Shown in pieces: positions 33,707-42,761 of a stretch of DNA of 64,000 nucleotides. Every line of letters begins with the position of its first letter. Positions within the stretch are counted from its first letter, which is position 1. The notes under the pieces are model-generated. The model was not told the origin of the DNA and searched no databases. It was given only the letters and a program-made list of their open reading frames with translations. A program made the translations under genes and the position numbers. This stretch comes from an uncultured Alphaproteobacteria bacterium (lineage in GTDB: Bacteria > Pseudomonadota > Alphaproteobacteria > RF32 > CAG-239), in assembly GCA_934254675.1 (NCBI GenBank), contig CAKQLP010000001.1, forward strand, positions 62,001-126,000. The letters are read 5' to 3'.

Positions 33707-34345
33707 ATGAAACAAGAGCAAAATGGGCGCAGTATGATAGAAATGCTGGGCGTTTTGGCAATTATTGGTGTTTTGAGTGTCGGCGGCATTGCCGGCTATT
33801 CCAAAGCGATGATGAAGTTTAAAATCAATAAGACAGCGGCACAAATTTCGGAAATAGCTACAAATATCCGCACTTTATATGCGCAGCAGAAAAATTTTAA
33901 TGGGTTGACTGATGAAACAGCTATTCAAATGGGGATTATTCCAGACGAGATAACAACAAGCTCTAGTAGTGGATTAGGTAATTATAGTGGGAAAATGCTT
34001 CAAAATGCTTTTGGCGGAGATTTGTTTGTTCACGGGTATGATAAAGAAATGTATGGTAATGATGGAGATTTTTTTGTTGTAGGTTTAACTGGTTTGCCCA
34101 AAGAAGCATGCGTCGCACTTACCACGGCAGATTGGGGAACACGCGACACATCTGGAATTATTGGTATTTCAATAGGCAGTGCTTCTGGAAATGCGTTAGG
34201 TTTTAATTGCCCAAATCATGAATTGGATAGTTATGTATATTCTTGTTTTACAGATTTTCCAATTTCACCGACTGAAGCCGCGCAGTACTGTGAAAAAATT
34301 GTTGGGAGCCATTATGATGGAATTTCATTTGGTTTTGCAAAATAA
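33707..34345 (+). CDS. Type IV pilin-like protein, PilS-like C-terminal domain
   Basis: A 212-residue prepilin with a short 7-residue leader (MKQEQNG) before RSMIEMLGVLAIIGVLSV; Glu at +5 and one hydrophobic helix give the classic class III signal. The mature domain has NIRTLYAQQK, a PDE motif near residue 80, a NAFGGDLF-type block and EACVALTTADWG, which resemble the type IVb PilS-type major pilins; two late Cys may form the C-terminal disulfide. AAGGAGA precedes the ATG. Expression should depend on RNA element C. A strong bidirectional hairpin follows. Confidence 0.82.
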   Translation: MKQEQNGRSMIEMLGVLAIIGVLSVGGIAGYSKAMMKFKINKTAAQISEIATNIRTLYAQQKNFNGLTDETAIQMGIIPDEITTSSSSGLGNYSGKMLQNAFGGDLFVHGYDKEMYGNDGDFFVVGLTGLPKEACVALTTADWGTRDTSGIIGISIGSASGNALGFNCPNHELDSYVYSCFTDFPISPTEAAQYCEKIVGSHYDGISFGFAK

Positions 34346-34368
34346 TTTCATAACTAATTTATATAATC

Positions 34369-34397
34369 AAAAAGCCCGTCATGCGACGAGCCTTTTT
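34369..34397 (+). terminator. Terminator after the pilin at 33707
   Basis: AAAAAG...CGTC (34369-34380) pairs with GACG...CTTTTT (34385-34397) with an internal mismatch. T and A tracts on both sides let it serve the tRNA on the other strand as well. Confidence 0.65.
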
Positions 34398-34401
34398 AAT
34401 A

Positions 34402-34479
34402 TGGGGCGGATGAAGAGATTCGAACTCTCGACATCTGGTACCACAAACCAGCGCTCTAACCAACTGAGCTACATCCGCC
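34402..34479 (-). tRNA. tRNA-His (GTG)
   Basis: The minus strand folds as a cloverleaf: acceptor GGCGGATG with CATCCGCC including the extra G at -1 paired with C73 that marks tRNA-His, D arm TAGCTCAGTTGGTTAGAGC, anticodon stem CTGGT/ACCAG with loop TTGTGGT (anticodon GTG), T arm GAGAGTTCGAATCTC. The CCA end is encoded (34402-34404). Confidence 0.95.
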
Positions 34480-34638
34480 ATTGTGATAACGAAATAGTTA
34501 ATACAGTTAAACCAGTGAAAAGTCAATATTAAAGTTATAAAAAAATAAAATCTTTCATGAAAATACTTTTTAATATTAACTTTTTATTACCTTTTAGGGG
34601 GTATGTTTTAAAGCAAAATAAGAATCCCGAGGGTAAAA

Positions 34639-35880
34639 ATGTTTAAAAAAATTGCTTTTATATGTGTTTTGGTTTTGGCTATGCTACGCGCAGTTGCCGC
34701 GAGCGCCTCTGTTTCATCCATTATGATAGATGCGGAAAATGGCGATGTTATGTATGAGATGAACGCGGACGAGCGCCGTTATCCGGCTTCATTAACAAAG
34801 CTGATGACATTATATATTACATTTAACGCATTGGAAAATAATCACATAAAACTAACAGATAAATTGAAAGTTTCAAGAACGGCCGCTAATCGTTCTCCTT
34901 CAAAATTAGGTGTTAGAGCGGGGGAAACAATTACTGTTAAAGACGCTATTATGGCAGTTATTGTTAAATCGGCAAATGATTGCGCCACTGTTTTAGCCGA
35001 ACATTTTTCACCAACGGAAGCAGACTTTGCCGTGCTAATGACAAATACGGCTCATAAACTGGGAATGAAACATACAACTTTTAAAAATGCGTCAGGCTTG
35101 CCAAACTCTCAGCAAAAAACCACAGCGCGTGACATGGCTGTGCTGGCTATGGCTGTATATCATCATTTTCCGCAATATTATAAGTGGTTTTCCGCTAAAA
35201 GCTTTCAATATAAGGGACAAACAATTGGCGGACATAATTATATTTTAAAAACTTTTGCCGGCGCGGATGGAATGAAAACAGGCTATACCGCTGCTTCGGG
35301 ATATAATATCATTACTTCTGCTAAACGTTCGGGAAAACGTGTGATTGCTGTAACCATGGGGCATGGAAGCGTGGGCGAACGCGATAAAAAAGTTTCTAAG
35401 ATGATGGACAAAGGATTGTCTCATATGCAAAAAGGCGAGGTTGATGTCGCAATGCTCACAAACGAGATAAATGGTAAAAATATAACTTCTAAAACAACGC
35501 GAATTGCTTCTGTTCAGAAAAAAACAGCTCCAAAAGCTCAAGCGGTTCGTTTAGCTAAAAACACTGTTTCCGCCGCAAAAACAACTCAAATTGCTTCTGC
35601 GGTATCCAATGGTCGTTACGCCGTTCAAGTCGGCTCATTTTCTGACTATAAACGCGCGCGTAATTATGCTTTGACAGTTAAGAATAAATTGTCCAAAAAA
35701 TATGCCGTGTATGATATAAAAGTTGAAAAAGTTGAAGCGGACAGCCGGACAGTATATCGTTCAAAAGTTGTGGGACTTGCTAAAAATGATGCTAATATAA
35801 TTTGCCGTAACATGAAACGTAGCAAACAAGCTTGTTTGGTGACGGCTGACAGTGGCGCAATGAAAGTGGCGCAACGTTGA
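34639..35880 (+). CDS. D-alanyl-D-alanine carboxypeptidase with SPOR domain
   Basis: A 413-residue periplasmic PBP5/6-type enzyme that trims the stem peptide of peptidoglycan. The signal peptide covers residues 1-23. Catalytic motifs are SLTK (Ser51, Lys54), SAN (111-113) and KTG (213-215). After a linker rich in Ala, Lys and Thr, a SPOR domain (about 328-405, RYAVQVGSFSDYKRARNYAL) binds denuded septal glycan, placing the enzyme at the division site. This domain pair is common in Alphaproteobacteria. The GAGGG ribosome site precedes the ATG, and the stop overlaps the mipZ start. Confidence 0.93.
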   Translation: MFKKIAFICVLVLAMLRAVAASASVSSIMIDAENGDVMYEMNADERRYPASLTKLMTLYITFNALENNHIKLTDKLKVSRTAANRSPSKLGVRAGETITVKDAIMAVIVKSANDCATVLAEHFSPTEADFAVLMTNTAHKLGMKHTTFKNASGLPNSQQKTTARDMAVLAMAVYHHFPQYYKWFSAKSFQYKGQTIGGHNYILKTFAGADGMKTGYTAASGYNIITSAKRSGKRVIAVTMGHGSVGERDKKVSKMMDKGLSHMQKGEVDVAMLTNEINGKNITSKTTRIASVQKKTAPKAQAVRLAKNTVSAAKTTQIASAVSNGRYAVQVGSFSDYKRARNYALTVKNKLSKKYAVYDIKVEKVEADSRTVYRSKVVGLAKNDANIICRNMKRSKQACLVTADSGAMKVAQR

Positions 35881-36551
35881 TGGAAACGCCGTTAATTGTT
35901 ATAAGCAGTTCTAAGGCTGGTGTGGGCAAAACAACACTGGCCTTTAATCTTGCTACGGCGCTAATCCAAGATGGTTACGCGGTGGGAGTTTATTCGGACA
36001 AAGCAAGAGATTTTTTGCAAAAAAGATTGGAATTATCCGCTAAAAATCCAACGATTAAAATGCCTGAAGAAATCAATCAAGATAATTTGTTTGGCGCTAA
36101 TTTTAGGGATTGCAATGTCGTTATTGTAGATGTTCCGACAAACCAAAATGAAAATTTTCTTCCGATTTTTTCAAAAGCGCACACATTAATAACTGTCGTG
36201 CAATCAGAAACGGATATAAATTGGCAATTTTCGGATTCGTATTTGAATATGATTTGGCAAGCAAAAAAAAATCAAGCGGCAGCCGGCGTTAAATGCTTAA
36301 ATTGGGTGGTCATGGAAAATAAACTGAAAACCGATTCGAAAGAATTTGAGAACCAACTGAAAGTTCAGTCCCGTCGCTTTGGTTTTCGCTGTTCACCGGC
36401 TTTGGAAAAACGAGAGGCTTACACTCAGGTGAAAGACGGATACGGCGCCGCCGATTTGGTTCATTCAAAAACATTGAAAATGGCCATGGAAGATGTTTAT
36501 GCGCGTCGAGAATTACTTATTTTGGCCGATTTTATGTGGCAACATAAATAA
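35880..36551 (+). CDS. mipZ: MipZ/ParA-like division-plane ATPase
   Basis: A 223-residue P-loop protein of the ParA/MinD/MipZ group, with deviant Walker A SSSKAGVGKTTLAFNLA (residues about 9-25), Walker B VVIVDVPTN and a LITVVQSETD segment. MipZ positions FtsZ through a gradient on the nucleoid. It is shorter than Caulobacter MipZ (about 270) and the first Gly of the usual KGG is altered to SKAG, so it may be a divergent member or another ParA-type ATPase. The ATG overlaps the dac stop by one base (TGATG), fitting a division role. Confidence 0.75.
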   Translation: METPLIVISSSKAGVGKTTLAFNLATALIQDGYAVGVYSDKARDFLQKRLELSAKNPTIKMPEEINQDNLFGANFRDCNVVIVDVPTNQNENFLPIFSKAHTLITVVQSETDINWQFSDSYLNMIWQAKKNQAAAGVKCLNWVVMENKLKTDSKEFENQLKVQSRRFGFRCSPALEKREAYTQVKDGYGAADLVHSKTLKMAMEDVYARRELLILADFMWQHK

Positions 36552-36645
36552 ATGTGTCTAGCTTGTTAAAAAAACTTTACCTAGCCTTTTTTTTAATGAT
36601 ACATATATAGAAAAGAGTTTTAATTATTAGAGAAAGGGGCTGCAT

Positions 36646-38265
36646 ATGCTTAAAATTGTTAAAACAACGGCTTATTCCGATATGAAAATGGGAACGGCCG
36701 GTTTGCGTAAAAAGTCAAAAATTGTATTGCAAGAAAATTATTTAGAAAATTTTGTGCAAAGTGTTTTTAATGCAATAGGCGGTGTTGAAGGACTGACCTT
36801 TATTTTGGGCGGAGATGGACGTTTTTATAATAAAGTGGCTATTCAAAAAATTATAAAAATGGCTGCGGCTAATGGAATGAAAAAAATTATTGTCGGACAG
36901 AATGGATTTATCTCAACACCGGCTTCGTCACATGTGTTGTTGATGAATAAAGCTGATGGTGGATTCGTTCTTTCTGCTTCACATAATCCGGGAGGCGTTA
37001 ACGGGGATTTCGGCATAAAATACGCGGTGGCTTCCGGTGGTCAATGTCCAACGTCAATCAGTGATAAAATTTATGAAATTTCTAAAACCATCAATGAATA
37101 TAAAATATTGGATGCCGAAGATGTGGATTTAAGCCGTCTGGGTGTGCAAAAGTTGGATAATCTGGAAATTGAAGTAATTGATCCGGTTAAAGACTATGTA
37201 GATATGATGGAACATATTTTTGATTTTTCTTCTATTAAAAAGTTGTTTGAAAACGGCTTTACTATGGTGTTTGACGCAATGAATGCTGTGACCGGACCTT
37301 ATGCCCGCAAGATTTTTGAAGAAATTTTAGGCGCGCCGAAAGGTTCTGTTATAAATTATGTTCCATTGGAAGATTTTGGCGGTTTGCACCCTGATCCGAA
37401 TTTGATTTATGCCAAGAGTTTGGTTGATTTAATGTATTCGGATAAAGCGCCGGATTTTGGCGCGGCCAATGACGGCGATGGCGACCGCAATATGATTTTA
37501 GGCAAAAAGTTTTTTGTAACACCAAGTGATAGTTTAGCTATTTTAACGGATAATTATAAGTTAATTCCGGCATATAAAAATGGTATTTATGGCGTGGCTA
37601 AGTCCGCCGCAACGTCAACCGCGGTTGGTCGTGTTGCTGAAGCGCTTAAAATCGGTTACTATGAAGTTCCGACAGGCTGGAAATATTTTTGCAATTTAAT
37701 GGATAGCAATCGTATTACATTTTGCGGAGAAGAAAGTTTTGGTACTGGGTCCAGCCATATTCGGGAAAAAGATGGAATTTGGGCTGTTTTGTTTTGGTTG
37801 AGCATTATTGCTGCTACCGGAAAATCTGTTCAGGAAATTACAGAAGAACATTGGCGCAAATATGGTCGAAGCTATTACATGCGTAATGACTATGAAGCTT
37901 TGGATGTGGATGTGGCCAATAAACTGATGGTGGATTTGGAAAAGAAACTTCCAGAATTGTCCGGAAAAAGTTTTGGCGATTTCACGGTTTCTGAAGCAAA
38001 ACCATTTATCTACAATGATCCGGTGGACGGCAGTTCAACAAAAAATGGTTTGATTGTTTATTTCACAGACAAATCTCGTATTGTTTATCGCTTGTCAGGA
38101 ACAGGAACAAACGGCGCGACGCTTCGTGTTTATTTGGAACGCTATGAAACAAAAGATTTGGATGAAAATGTGGAACAAATGTTAGAAAGTCTGGCAGATG
38201 TTTCTCGTCAAATTGGCGAAGTCACCGAGCGTACAGGAAAAGTTAAAGCGGATGTTTTAACTTAG
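36646..38265 (+). CDS. pgm: Phosphoglucomutase
   Basis: A 539-residue alpha-D-phosphohexomutase that interconverts glucose 1- and 6-phosphate. The phosphoserine motif is SASHNPGG (Ser112), the metal loop DGDGDR, the sugar loop CGEESFG and the phosphate-binding SGTGTNGATLRVY near the C-terminus. The sequence pattern and length are those of the glucose-specific (eukaryote-like) Pgm rather than PgcA. AAAGGGG lies upstream. The end of a glycogen phosphorylase gene at 63.6 kb suggests a glycogen cycle. Confidence 0.93.
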   Translation: MLKIVKTTAYSDMKMGTAGLRKKSKIVLQENYLENFVQSVFNAIGGVEGLTFILGGDGRFYNKVAIQKIIKMAAANGMKKIIVGQNGFISTPASSHVLLMNKADGGFVLSASHNPGGVNGDFGIKYAVASGGQCPTSISDKIYEISKTINEYKILDAEDVDLSRLGVQKLDNLEIEVIDPVKDYVDMMEHIFDFSSIKKLFENGFTMVFDAMNAVTGPYARKIFEEILGAPKGSVINYVPLEDFGGLHPDPNLIYAKSLVDLMYSDKAPDFGAANDGDGDRNMILGKKFFVTPSDSLAILTDNYKLIPAYKNGIYGVAKSAATSTAVGRVAEALKIGYYEVPTGWKYFCNLMDSNRITFCGEESFGTGSSHIREKDGIWAVLFWLSIIAATGKSVQEITEEHWRKYGRSYYMRNDYEALDVDVANKLMVDLEKKLPELSGKSFGDFTVSEAKPFIYNDPVDGSSTKNGLIVYFTDKSRIVYRLSGTGTNGATLRVYLERYETKDLDENVEQMLESLADVSRQIGEVTERTGKVKADVLT

Positions 38266-38289
38266 ATTTTGGGGCTTTAGAGAGAATAA

Positions 38290-40929
38290 ATGCTTAAAGA
38301 CATAAACAGACGGCGTCCAGACAGGCAGTTGGAAAGAAATTTGGTCTTTCTGGCCTATGCCATAATGTTTATGTCTTTAAGCTTGTTTGCCTTATTTTTG
38401 TATCCGCAAGAAACCTTTTATATTGTCATATCTATTGTTGTTTGGAATATTATCTGTATTTTAGTGACAATCAGAATTTTAAAAGTAAGCGAAAACGCCA
38501 TAGGTTTTGGCGCTCTTGCCGCAGAAATATTGAATGATAAAAGCAAATATCATAGAATTGACAATGCGCTGGGAACCCCAATTTTAATTAACCGCGCGGC
38601 GGAAGATTATCTGAAAAATGAGTCAATTTTAAGTTTTTTGGAACATAATATTATCGATTCGGCGGCAAACAAACTGGACTTGCAAAAGTTGGCTTCGGCG
38701 GTCAATAAGTTGCAGGAGGCCACAGTTTGCGTGTCAATAACGCCCAATAAAAACAGTGTGTTTGTTGCGGAAGAGTGGTTGCGCGTTCGTGTTAAGCCGA
38801 TATATTTAAATAAAGCCGATATCTTTGAACACGAGTTTTCTCTAAAAAAAATTCGTAAAGAAACATATATTTTTTGGACCATAGAAAATATTACCTCATA
38901 TAAAAATATGGAGCAGGTATATCAGGATGAAATGTCGTCGCTCCACAATTTTTTAGACTTTTTACCCGTTGGTTTATACACTTGCGACAGTGACGGAAAA
39001 ATTGAATATATAAACAATACATTGGCAGATTATCTCAATACGGATAAATCGAAAGCGATTGGGCAAAAAATTGATGAATTTGTGGCCTATAAACCGGAAT
39101 TGCTTCATGGAAACACCGGAGTGTTTAATGGTAATTTGATGCTGAAAACAGCGCAAGGTTGCGTTGAAACTTTTGTTCGGCAACAAAATGTCCGTGAAAA
39201 TTCAGAACTGAAAACAAGAGGCGTGGTTATTGCCAATTTGCCTGGGGATGCCGTTTTGAAAAAGCAGTTAAATGAAATTTCTGATAAATTTGAATGGTTG
39301 TTCACAACCGCGCCGGTTGGAGTTTTATTTGTAGATAAAAAACAAAAGGTTTTTGATGTAAATGAACAGGCGGCAAAAATTTTTGAAACCAGCGCGAATG
39401 GAATATTAAATAAGCGGATAGGTGATTATTTTAATGTTGAAATTCAACATAAAATAGAGGAAGCCCTAAATAAATATAAAAGCAATATTTATGAAGAATT
39501 TGCTTTTGAAACAACTGTTTCCGGAACAAAAGAAGAAAAATATCTTCAACTTCATATCAGCCCGATGGTTTGGCATTATTCCAAGTCTAGCGACAATGTG
39601 GATGGGTTGATAATATATATTGTGGACACAACCAATAAACGCAATTTGGAAATGCAAGTGGCTCAGGCGCAAAAAATGCAGGCGTTTGGACAGCTTGCCG
39701 GTGGTGTCGCTCATGATTTTAACAATTTATTGACGGCAGTTATAGGCTATTGCGATTTATTAATTCAGCGACATGGCGTGGGAGACCCGTCTTTTTCAGA
39801 TTTAACCCAGTTAAAGCAAAACGCTAACAGAGCGGCAAATGTCGCGCGCCAACTATTGACAATTTCTCGCAAACAACCTCTTAATCCCAAATTAATTGAT
39901 GTGACGGAAGCTTTTACGGAAATAGACCATCTGCTTTCCAGACTAATAGGGGAACAAATTCATTTTCAGCTAAATTATGGCTCTGATTTAGGCAGTATTC
40001 GGGTTGATCCGGTTCAATTTTCTCAGGTTATGATTAATTTGGCGATTAATGCAAAAGATGCCATGAATGGTCGAGGCACATTAACCATATCAACGCGGGG
40101 CGAGCGTTTGACAGAGCCTTATCATTTTGGAGCCGATGTCATAAAACCGGGGGATTTTGTCGTTATCAGTGTCAGTGATACGGGATGCGGCATTCCGCCG
40201 GAAAATATTAATCGTATTTTTGAGCCGTTTTTCTCTACAAAAAAGAATATTGTCGGTTCCGGAACCGGATTGGGGTTAGCCATGGTCTATGGAATTGTTC
40301 GGCAAACCGAGGGATTTATCAAAGTTCATAGTGAGGTGGGTAAAGGAACGACTTTTGAAATATATTTACCATCTTATGAAAGCGATAAAATGGAAAAAAC
40401 GCCGGAATTGGCTAAAAGTGAAATTATCCGAGACAAATCCGGAAACGCCGCCCTAGAAACCATGCCGATAAATTTTGGTGCTTTGAATGGCGCTCAAAAA
40501 CCTGTTTTAGGCATGAATGTTTCTGCTTTTGACAGTTTGCGCCGTCTTTCGGTTAACTCCGGTGAAATAAAAATACTGTTTGTGGAAGATGAAAACGCCG
40601 TTCGGACTGTGGGGGCGCGAGGTCTTCGTCGAAAAGGTTTTGTGGTGACCGATTGTGTTTCTGCCGAGAATGCGCTGGAACACATTGAAAAAGGCGAAAA
40701 ATTTGATATGATGATTACCGATATGATGATGCCGGGGTTAAGCGGTGCAGAGTTGGCTAAGATTGTGCGCCAAAAACAGCCGGATATTCAAATTATTTTG
40801 GCCTCTGGATACTCGGAAGAAATTGCTCGTAAGGAATTGGCCGGATCGTCAGATTTTTATTTTATGGGAAAACCATATAGTCTGGAGGATTTGCACAAAA
40901 AAGTTCAGGAGGTTTTAGCTGAAAAATGA
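38290..40929 (+). CDS. cckA: Cell-cycle hybrid histidine kinase CckA
   Basis: An 879-residue inner-membrane kinase and phosphatase. Two membrane segments (about residues 19-62) are followed by PAS-like regions (about 215-330 and 335-450), a HisKA domain with phospho-accepting His in GGVAHDFNNLLTAVIGYCDLL, an HATPase domain (DTGCGIPPENINRIFEPFFS, GTGLGLAMVYGIV) and a C-terminal receiver with DENAVR, MITDMMMPGLSG and GKPYS. CckA drives CtrA phosphorylation in Alphaproteobacteria. The hdaA gene overlaps its end by 4 bases. Confidence 0.92.
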   Translation: MLKDINRRRPDRQLERNLVFLAYAIMFMSLSLFALFLYPQETFYIVISIVVWNIICILVTIRILKVSENAIGFGALAAEILNDKSKYHRIDNALGTPILINRAAEDYLKNESILSFLEHNIIDSAANKLDLQKLASAVNKLQEATVCVSITPNKNSVFVAEEWLRVRVKPIYLNKADIFEHEFSLKKIRKETYIFWTIENITSYKNMEQVYQDEMSSLHNFLDFLPVGLYTCDSDGKIEYINNTLADYLNTDKSKAIGQKIDEFVAYKPELLHGNTGVFNGNLMLKTAQGCVETFVRQQNVRENSELKTRGVVIANLPGDAVLKKQLNEISDKFEWLFTTAPVGVLFVDKKQKVFDVNEQAAKIFETSANGILNKRIGDYFNVEIQHKIEEALNKYKSNIYEEFAFETTVSGTKEEKYLQLHISPMVWHYSKSSDNVDGLIIYIVDTTNKRNLEMQVAQAQKMQAFGQLAGGVAHDFNNLLTAVIGYCDLLIQRHGVGDPSFSDLTQLKQNANRAANVARQLLTISRKQPLNPKLIDVTEAFTEIDHLLSRLIGEQIHFQLNYGSDLGSIRVDPVQFSQVMINLAINAKDAMNGRGTLTISTRGERLTEPYHFGADVIKPGDFVVISVSDTGCGIPPENINRIFEPFFSTKKNIVGSGTGLGLAMVYGIVRQTEGFIKVHSEVGKGTTFEIYLPSYESDKMEKTPELAKSEIIRDKSGNAALETMPINFGALNGAQKPVLGMNVSAFDSLRRLSVNSGEIKILFVEDENAVRTVGARGLRRKGFVVTDCVSAENALEHIEKGEKFDMMITDMMMPGLSGAELAKIVRQKQPDIQIILASGYSEEIARKELAGSSDFYFMGKPYSLEDLHKKVQEVLAEK

Positions 40930-41681
40930 GTGAAATAACTGAAGATGAAGAATTAAAGCAAATTCCGTTTGACTTTGTTCCTAAAACTTATATGGGGAGA
41001 GATGATTTTATGGTCGCTCCTTGCAATCGTGATGCGTTTAATATGGTGGATTCTTGGCCGAGATGGCTGGCGCAGGGATTGATTATTTATGGTCCAAAAG
41101 GATGCGGCAAGTCTCATCTGGCGCATTTATTCGCGGACAAGGTTAAAATTTTTTCCGATAAGCCGATAAAAGTGTCATTGATTGACGCGGCTCGAATTAA
41201 TTTGCGCAACGTCAACAAAATAGCTTCGGAAAATCAAAGCGTGGTTGTTGAAAATTTAACGCCAAAAGCAAATTCAGAAGCCTTGTTTCATCTGTTTAAC
41301 TTGTACAACACAGAAGGACGATACATGCTTTGGACCGCCGAGACGGCGCCGAGCCGAATGTTTTTTCCGCTTAAAGATTTGCAATCACGTTTAAATATGT
41401 TGCCGAGTGTGGAAATAAAAGAGCCGGATGATTTGATGTTACAAACGCTGGTGGTTAAATTATTTAACGATAGGCAAATTTTAATCAGTCCGGATGTTTT
41501 GACTTATATTGTGAACAACGCGCCTCGTTCATTTGAGTATATAGAAAAATTAGTTGAAGAGTGTGACGATATTTCTCTTGCGTATCAATGCGCGATTAAT
41601 TACAATGTTGTAAAAAAAGCAATGGATATTATATCTCAAACAGACGATTGCCAAATGGATTTGTTTAGAGATATTATTTAA
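40926..41681 (+). CDS. hdaA: DnaA-inactivating regulator HdaA
   Basis: A 251-residue AAA+ protein related to DnaA domain III. It shows QIPFDFVPKTYMGRDDFMVA, Walker A GPKGCGKSHLAHLFADK and the sensor-2 region. It lacks a DNA-binding domain IV, which fits Hda, the regulator that stimulates DnaA-ATP hydrolysis with the beta clamp; QIPFDF near the N-terminus looks like the clamp-binding peptide. The 4-base overlap with cckA couples a cell-cycle kinase to a replication regulator. Confidence 0.88.
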   Translation: MSEITEDEELKQIPFDFVPKTYMGRDDFMVAPCNRDAFNMVDSWPRWLAQGLIIYGPKGCGKSHLAHLFADKVKIFSDKPIKVSLIDAARINLRNVNKIASENQSVVVENLTPKANSEALFHLFNLYNTEGRYMLWTAETAPSRMFFPLKDLQSRLNMLPSVEIKEPDDLMLQTLVVKLFNDRQILISPDVLTYIVNNAPRSFEYIEKLVEECDDISLAYQCAINYNVVKKAMDIISQTDDCQMDLFRDII

Positions 41682-41697
41682 GTAAAGGGGATAAATT

Positions 41698-42423
41698 ATG
41701 AAAAATTTTGATTTTTGGTTACAAAAAAAATGGCTAGGTGCGTTGCTGTTTGTGCTGTTTTGTTTGGGCTATTCTTTATACGCTAGTGTTGAAGTCAATA
41801 AAGTTGTTGCCGATTTTATGCCTGTTATAAAAACAAATGCCGCTGATTTTCTGCCGATTACAATTGAAGACGGCATGATTGTTAAACCGGAAAACACTTT
41901 AATAGAAAAAAGTTATGGTGATGACAGCGGCAAGCTTAAAATAGTGTTAGATACCCGAACAGAAGAGTTTGAACCGTCAACCTTAACCGAAAGCGGAATA
42001 TATATCAGCCGAGCCGCGGTGTATAGCGTAAACACCAATAAAAATGAAGTCAGAATTAACAGCTTGCATGATGTTCCCAACATGGTGATAGATGAAGACG
42101 TTTTGAACACTGTTGTTGCGGCGGCGGAAAGCTATATAAAACCGGTTGTTTTCGGTTGTGTTTTTGCCTTTTGTTTTGGCTGGGGTTTAATTGTTTTGGG
42201 CATATATTCATTGGTGTTGCATTGGATAATGTCCGCTATATACAAGGCGCCGTATCGCCAAACGCTTCGTTTAACCGTATATGCGTATGTGCTGTTTAAA
42301 TTAATTGAAATGGCTGTTGGTTTTTCTGGAACGTTTTTAGGCGGATTTATATTTGCCGCGGTTATAAATTTTGCGGTAAATATGGTTTTAAAAAGAAAAG
42401 AACCTGTAGAGAAAACGGCTTAA
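41698..42423 (+). CDS. Membrane protein, DUF1189-like
   Basis: A 241-residue inner-membrane protein with one N-terminal membrane segment (about residues 13-33), a polar periplasmic domain of about 100 residues and three or four C-terminal segments (about 148-232). The layout and the WIMSAIYKAPYRQTLRLTVYAYV segment resemble DUF1189 proteins, whose role is unknown. The ribosome site is AAAGGGG. It follows hdaA closely and ends at a strong terminator. Confidence 0.65.
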   Translation: MKNFDFWLQKKWLGALLFVLFCLGYSLYASVEVNKVVADFMPVIKTNAADFLPITIEDGMIVKPENTLIEKSYGDDSGKLKIVLDTRTEEFEPSTLTESGIYISRAAVYSVNTNKNEVRINSLHDVPNMVIDEDVLNTVVAAAESYIKPVVFGCVFAFCFGWGLIVLGIYSLVLHWIMSAIYKAPYRQTLRLTVYAYVLFKLIEMAVGFSGTFLGGFIFAAVINFAVNMVLKRKEPVEKTA

Positions 42424-42442
42424 TCGGACGATTAAATTAGTT

Positions 42443-42485
42443 AAATTCCCCAGACGCTGTTGTCTAGCGCTTGGGGAATTTTGTT
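42443..42485 (+). terminator. Terminator after the DUF1189-like gene
   Basis: AAATTCCCCA pairs with TGGGGAATTT, enclosing an inner GCT/AGC stem, followed by T residues. Confidence 0.85.
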
Positions 42486-42501
42486 TTGGTGTAAAAATGT
42501 C

Positions 42502-42529
42502 TTTACTTTTTTAAATCTACGGATATACT
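42502..42529 (+). promoter_or_regulatory. Candidate promoter of pilin RNA element D
   Basis: TTTACT (42502-42507) and TATACT (42524-42529) are 16 bases apart; transcription would start at about the first base of element D. Confidence 0.5.
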
Positions 42530-42536
42530 AATAAAT

Positions 42537-42730
42537 GGATGGATGAAAGTCTGTCTGGGGTGTCGAAGCCTCTTGAATGTACGTCTTTTGCAGAAGACGA
42601 TAAATATTGCATGTGCCTTCTGGTCATATGGCTGGAAGGTAGCAAAATAGGCTATGTGCATAGCTAATATGCTACACTATTTTACATTCAGTAGTTTCGA
42701 ACTTCCAGCTGCCTTATCGGTAGCTTTTTT
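42537..42730 (+). ncRNA. Structured RNA element D upstream of pilin (candidate switch)
   Basis: P0 GGATGGA 42537-42543 with TCTGTCT 42550-42556; P1 TCGAAGC 42563-42569 with GTTTCGA 42694-42700; P2 TGAATGTA 42574-42581 with TACATTCA 42683-42690; P3 CGTCTT 42582-42587 with AAGACG 42594-42599; P4 12-bp hairpin 42614-42641 rich in G-U; P5 GCTAT 42651-42655 with ATAGC 42660-42664; pseudoknot GCTGGAAG 42631-42638 with CTTCCAGC 42702-42709; terminator GCTGCC 42708-42713 with GGTAGC 42719-42724 and six T. As in element C, the pseudoknot strand enters the terminator stem. The pilin ATG is 31 bases on. Confidence 0.77.
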
Positions 42731-42761
42731 GTATTAACAAGAATTATGGAAGAGAAAAACA

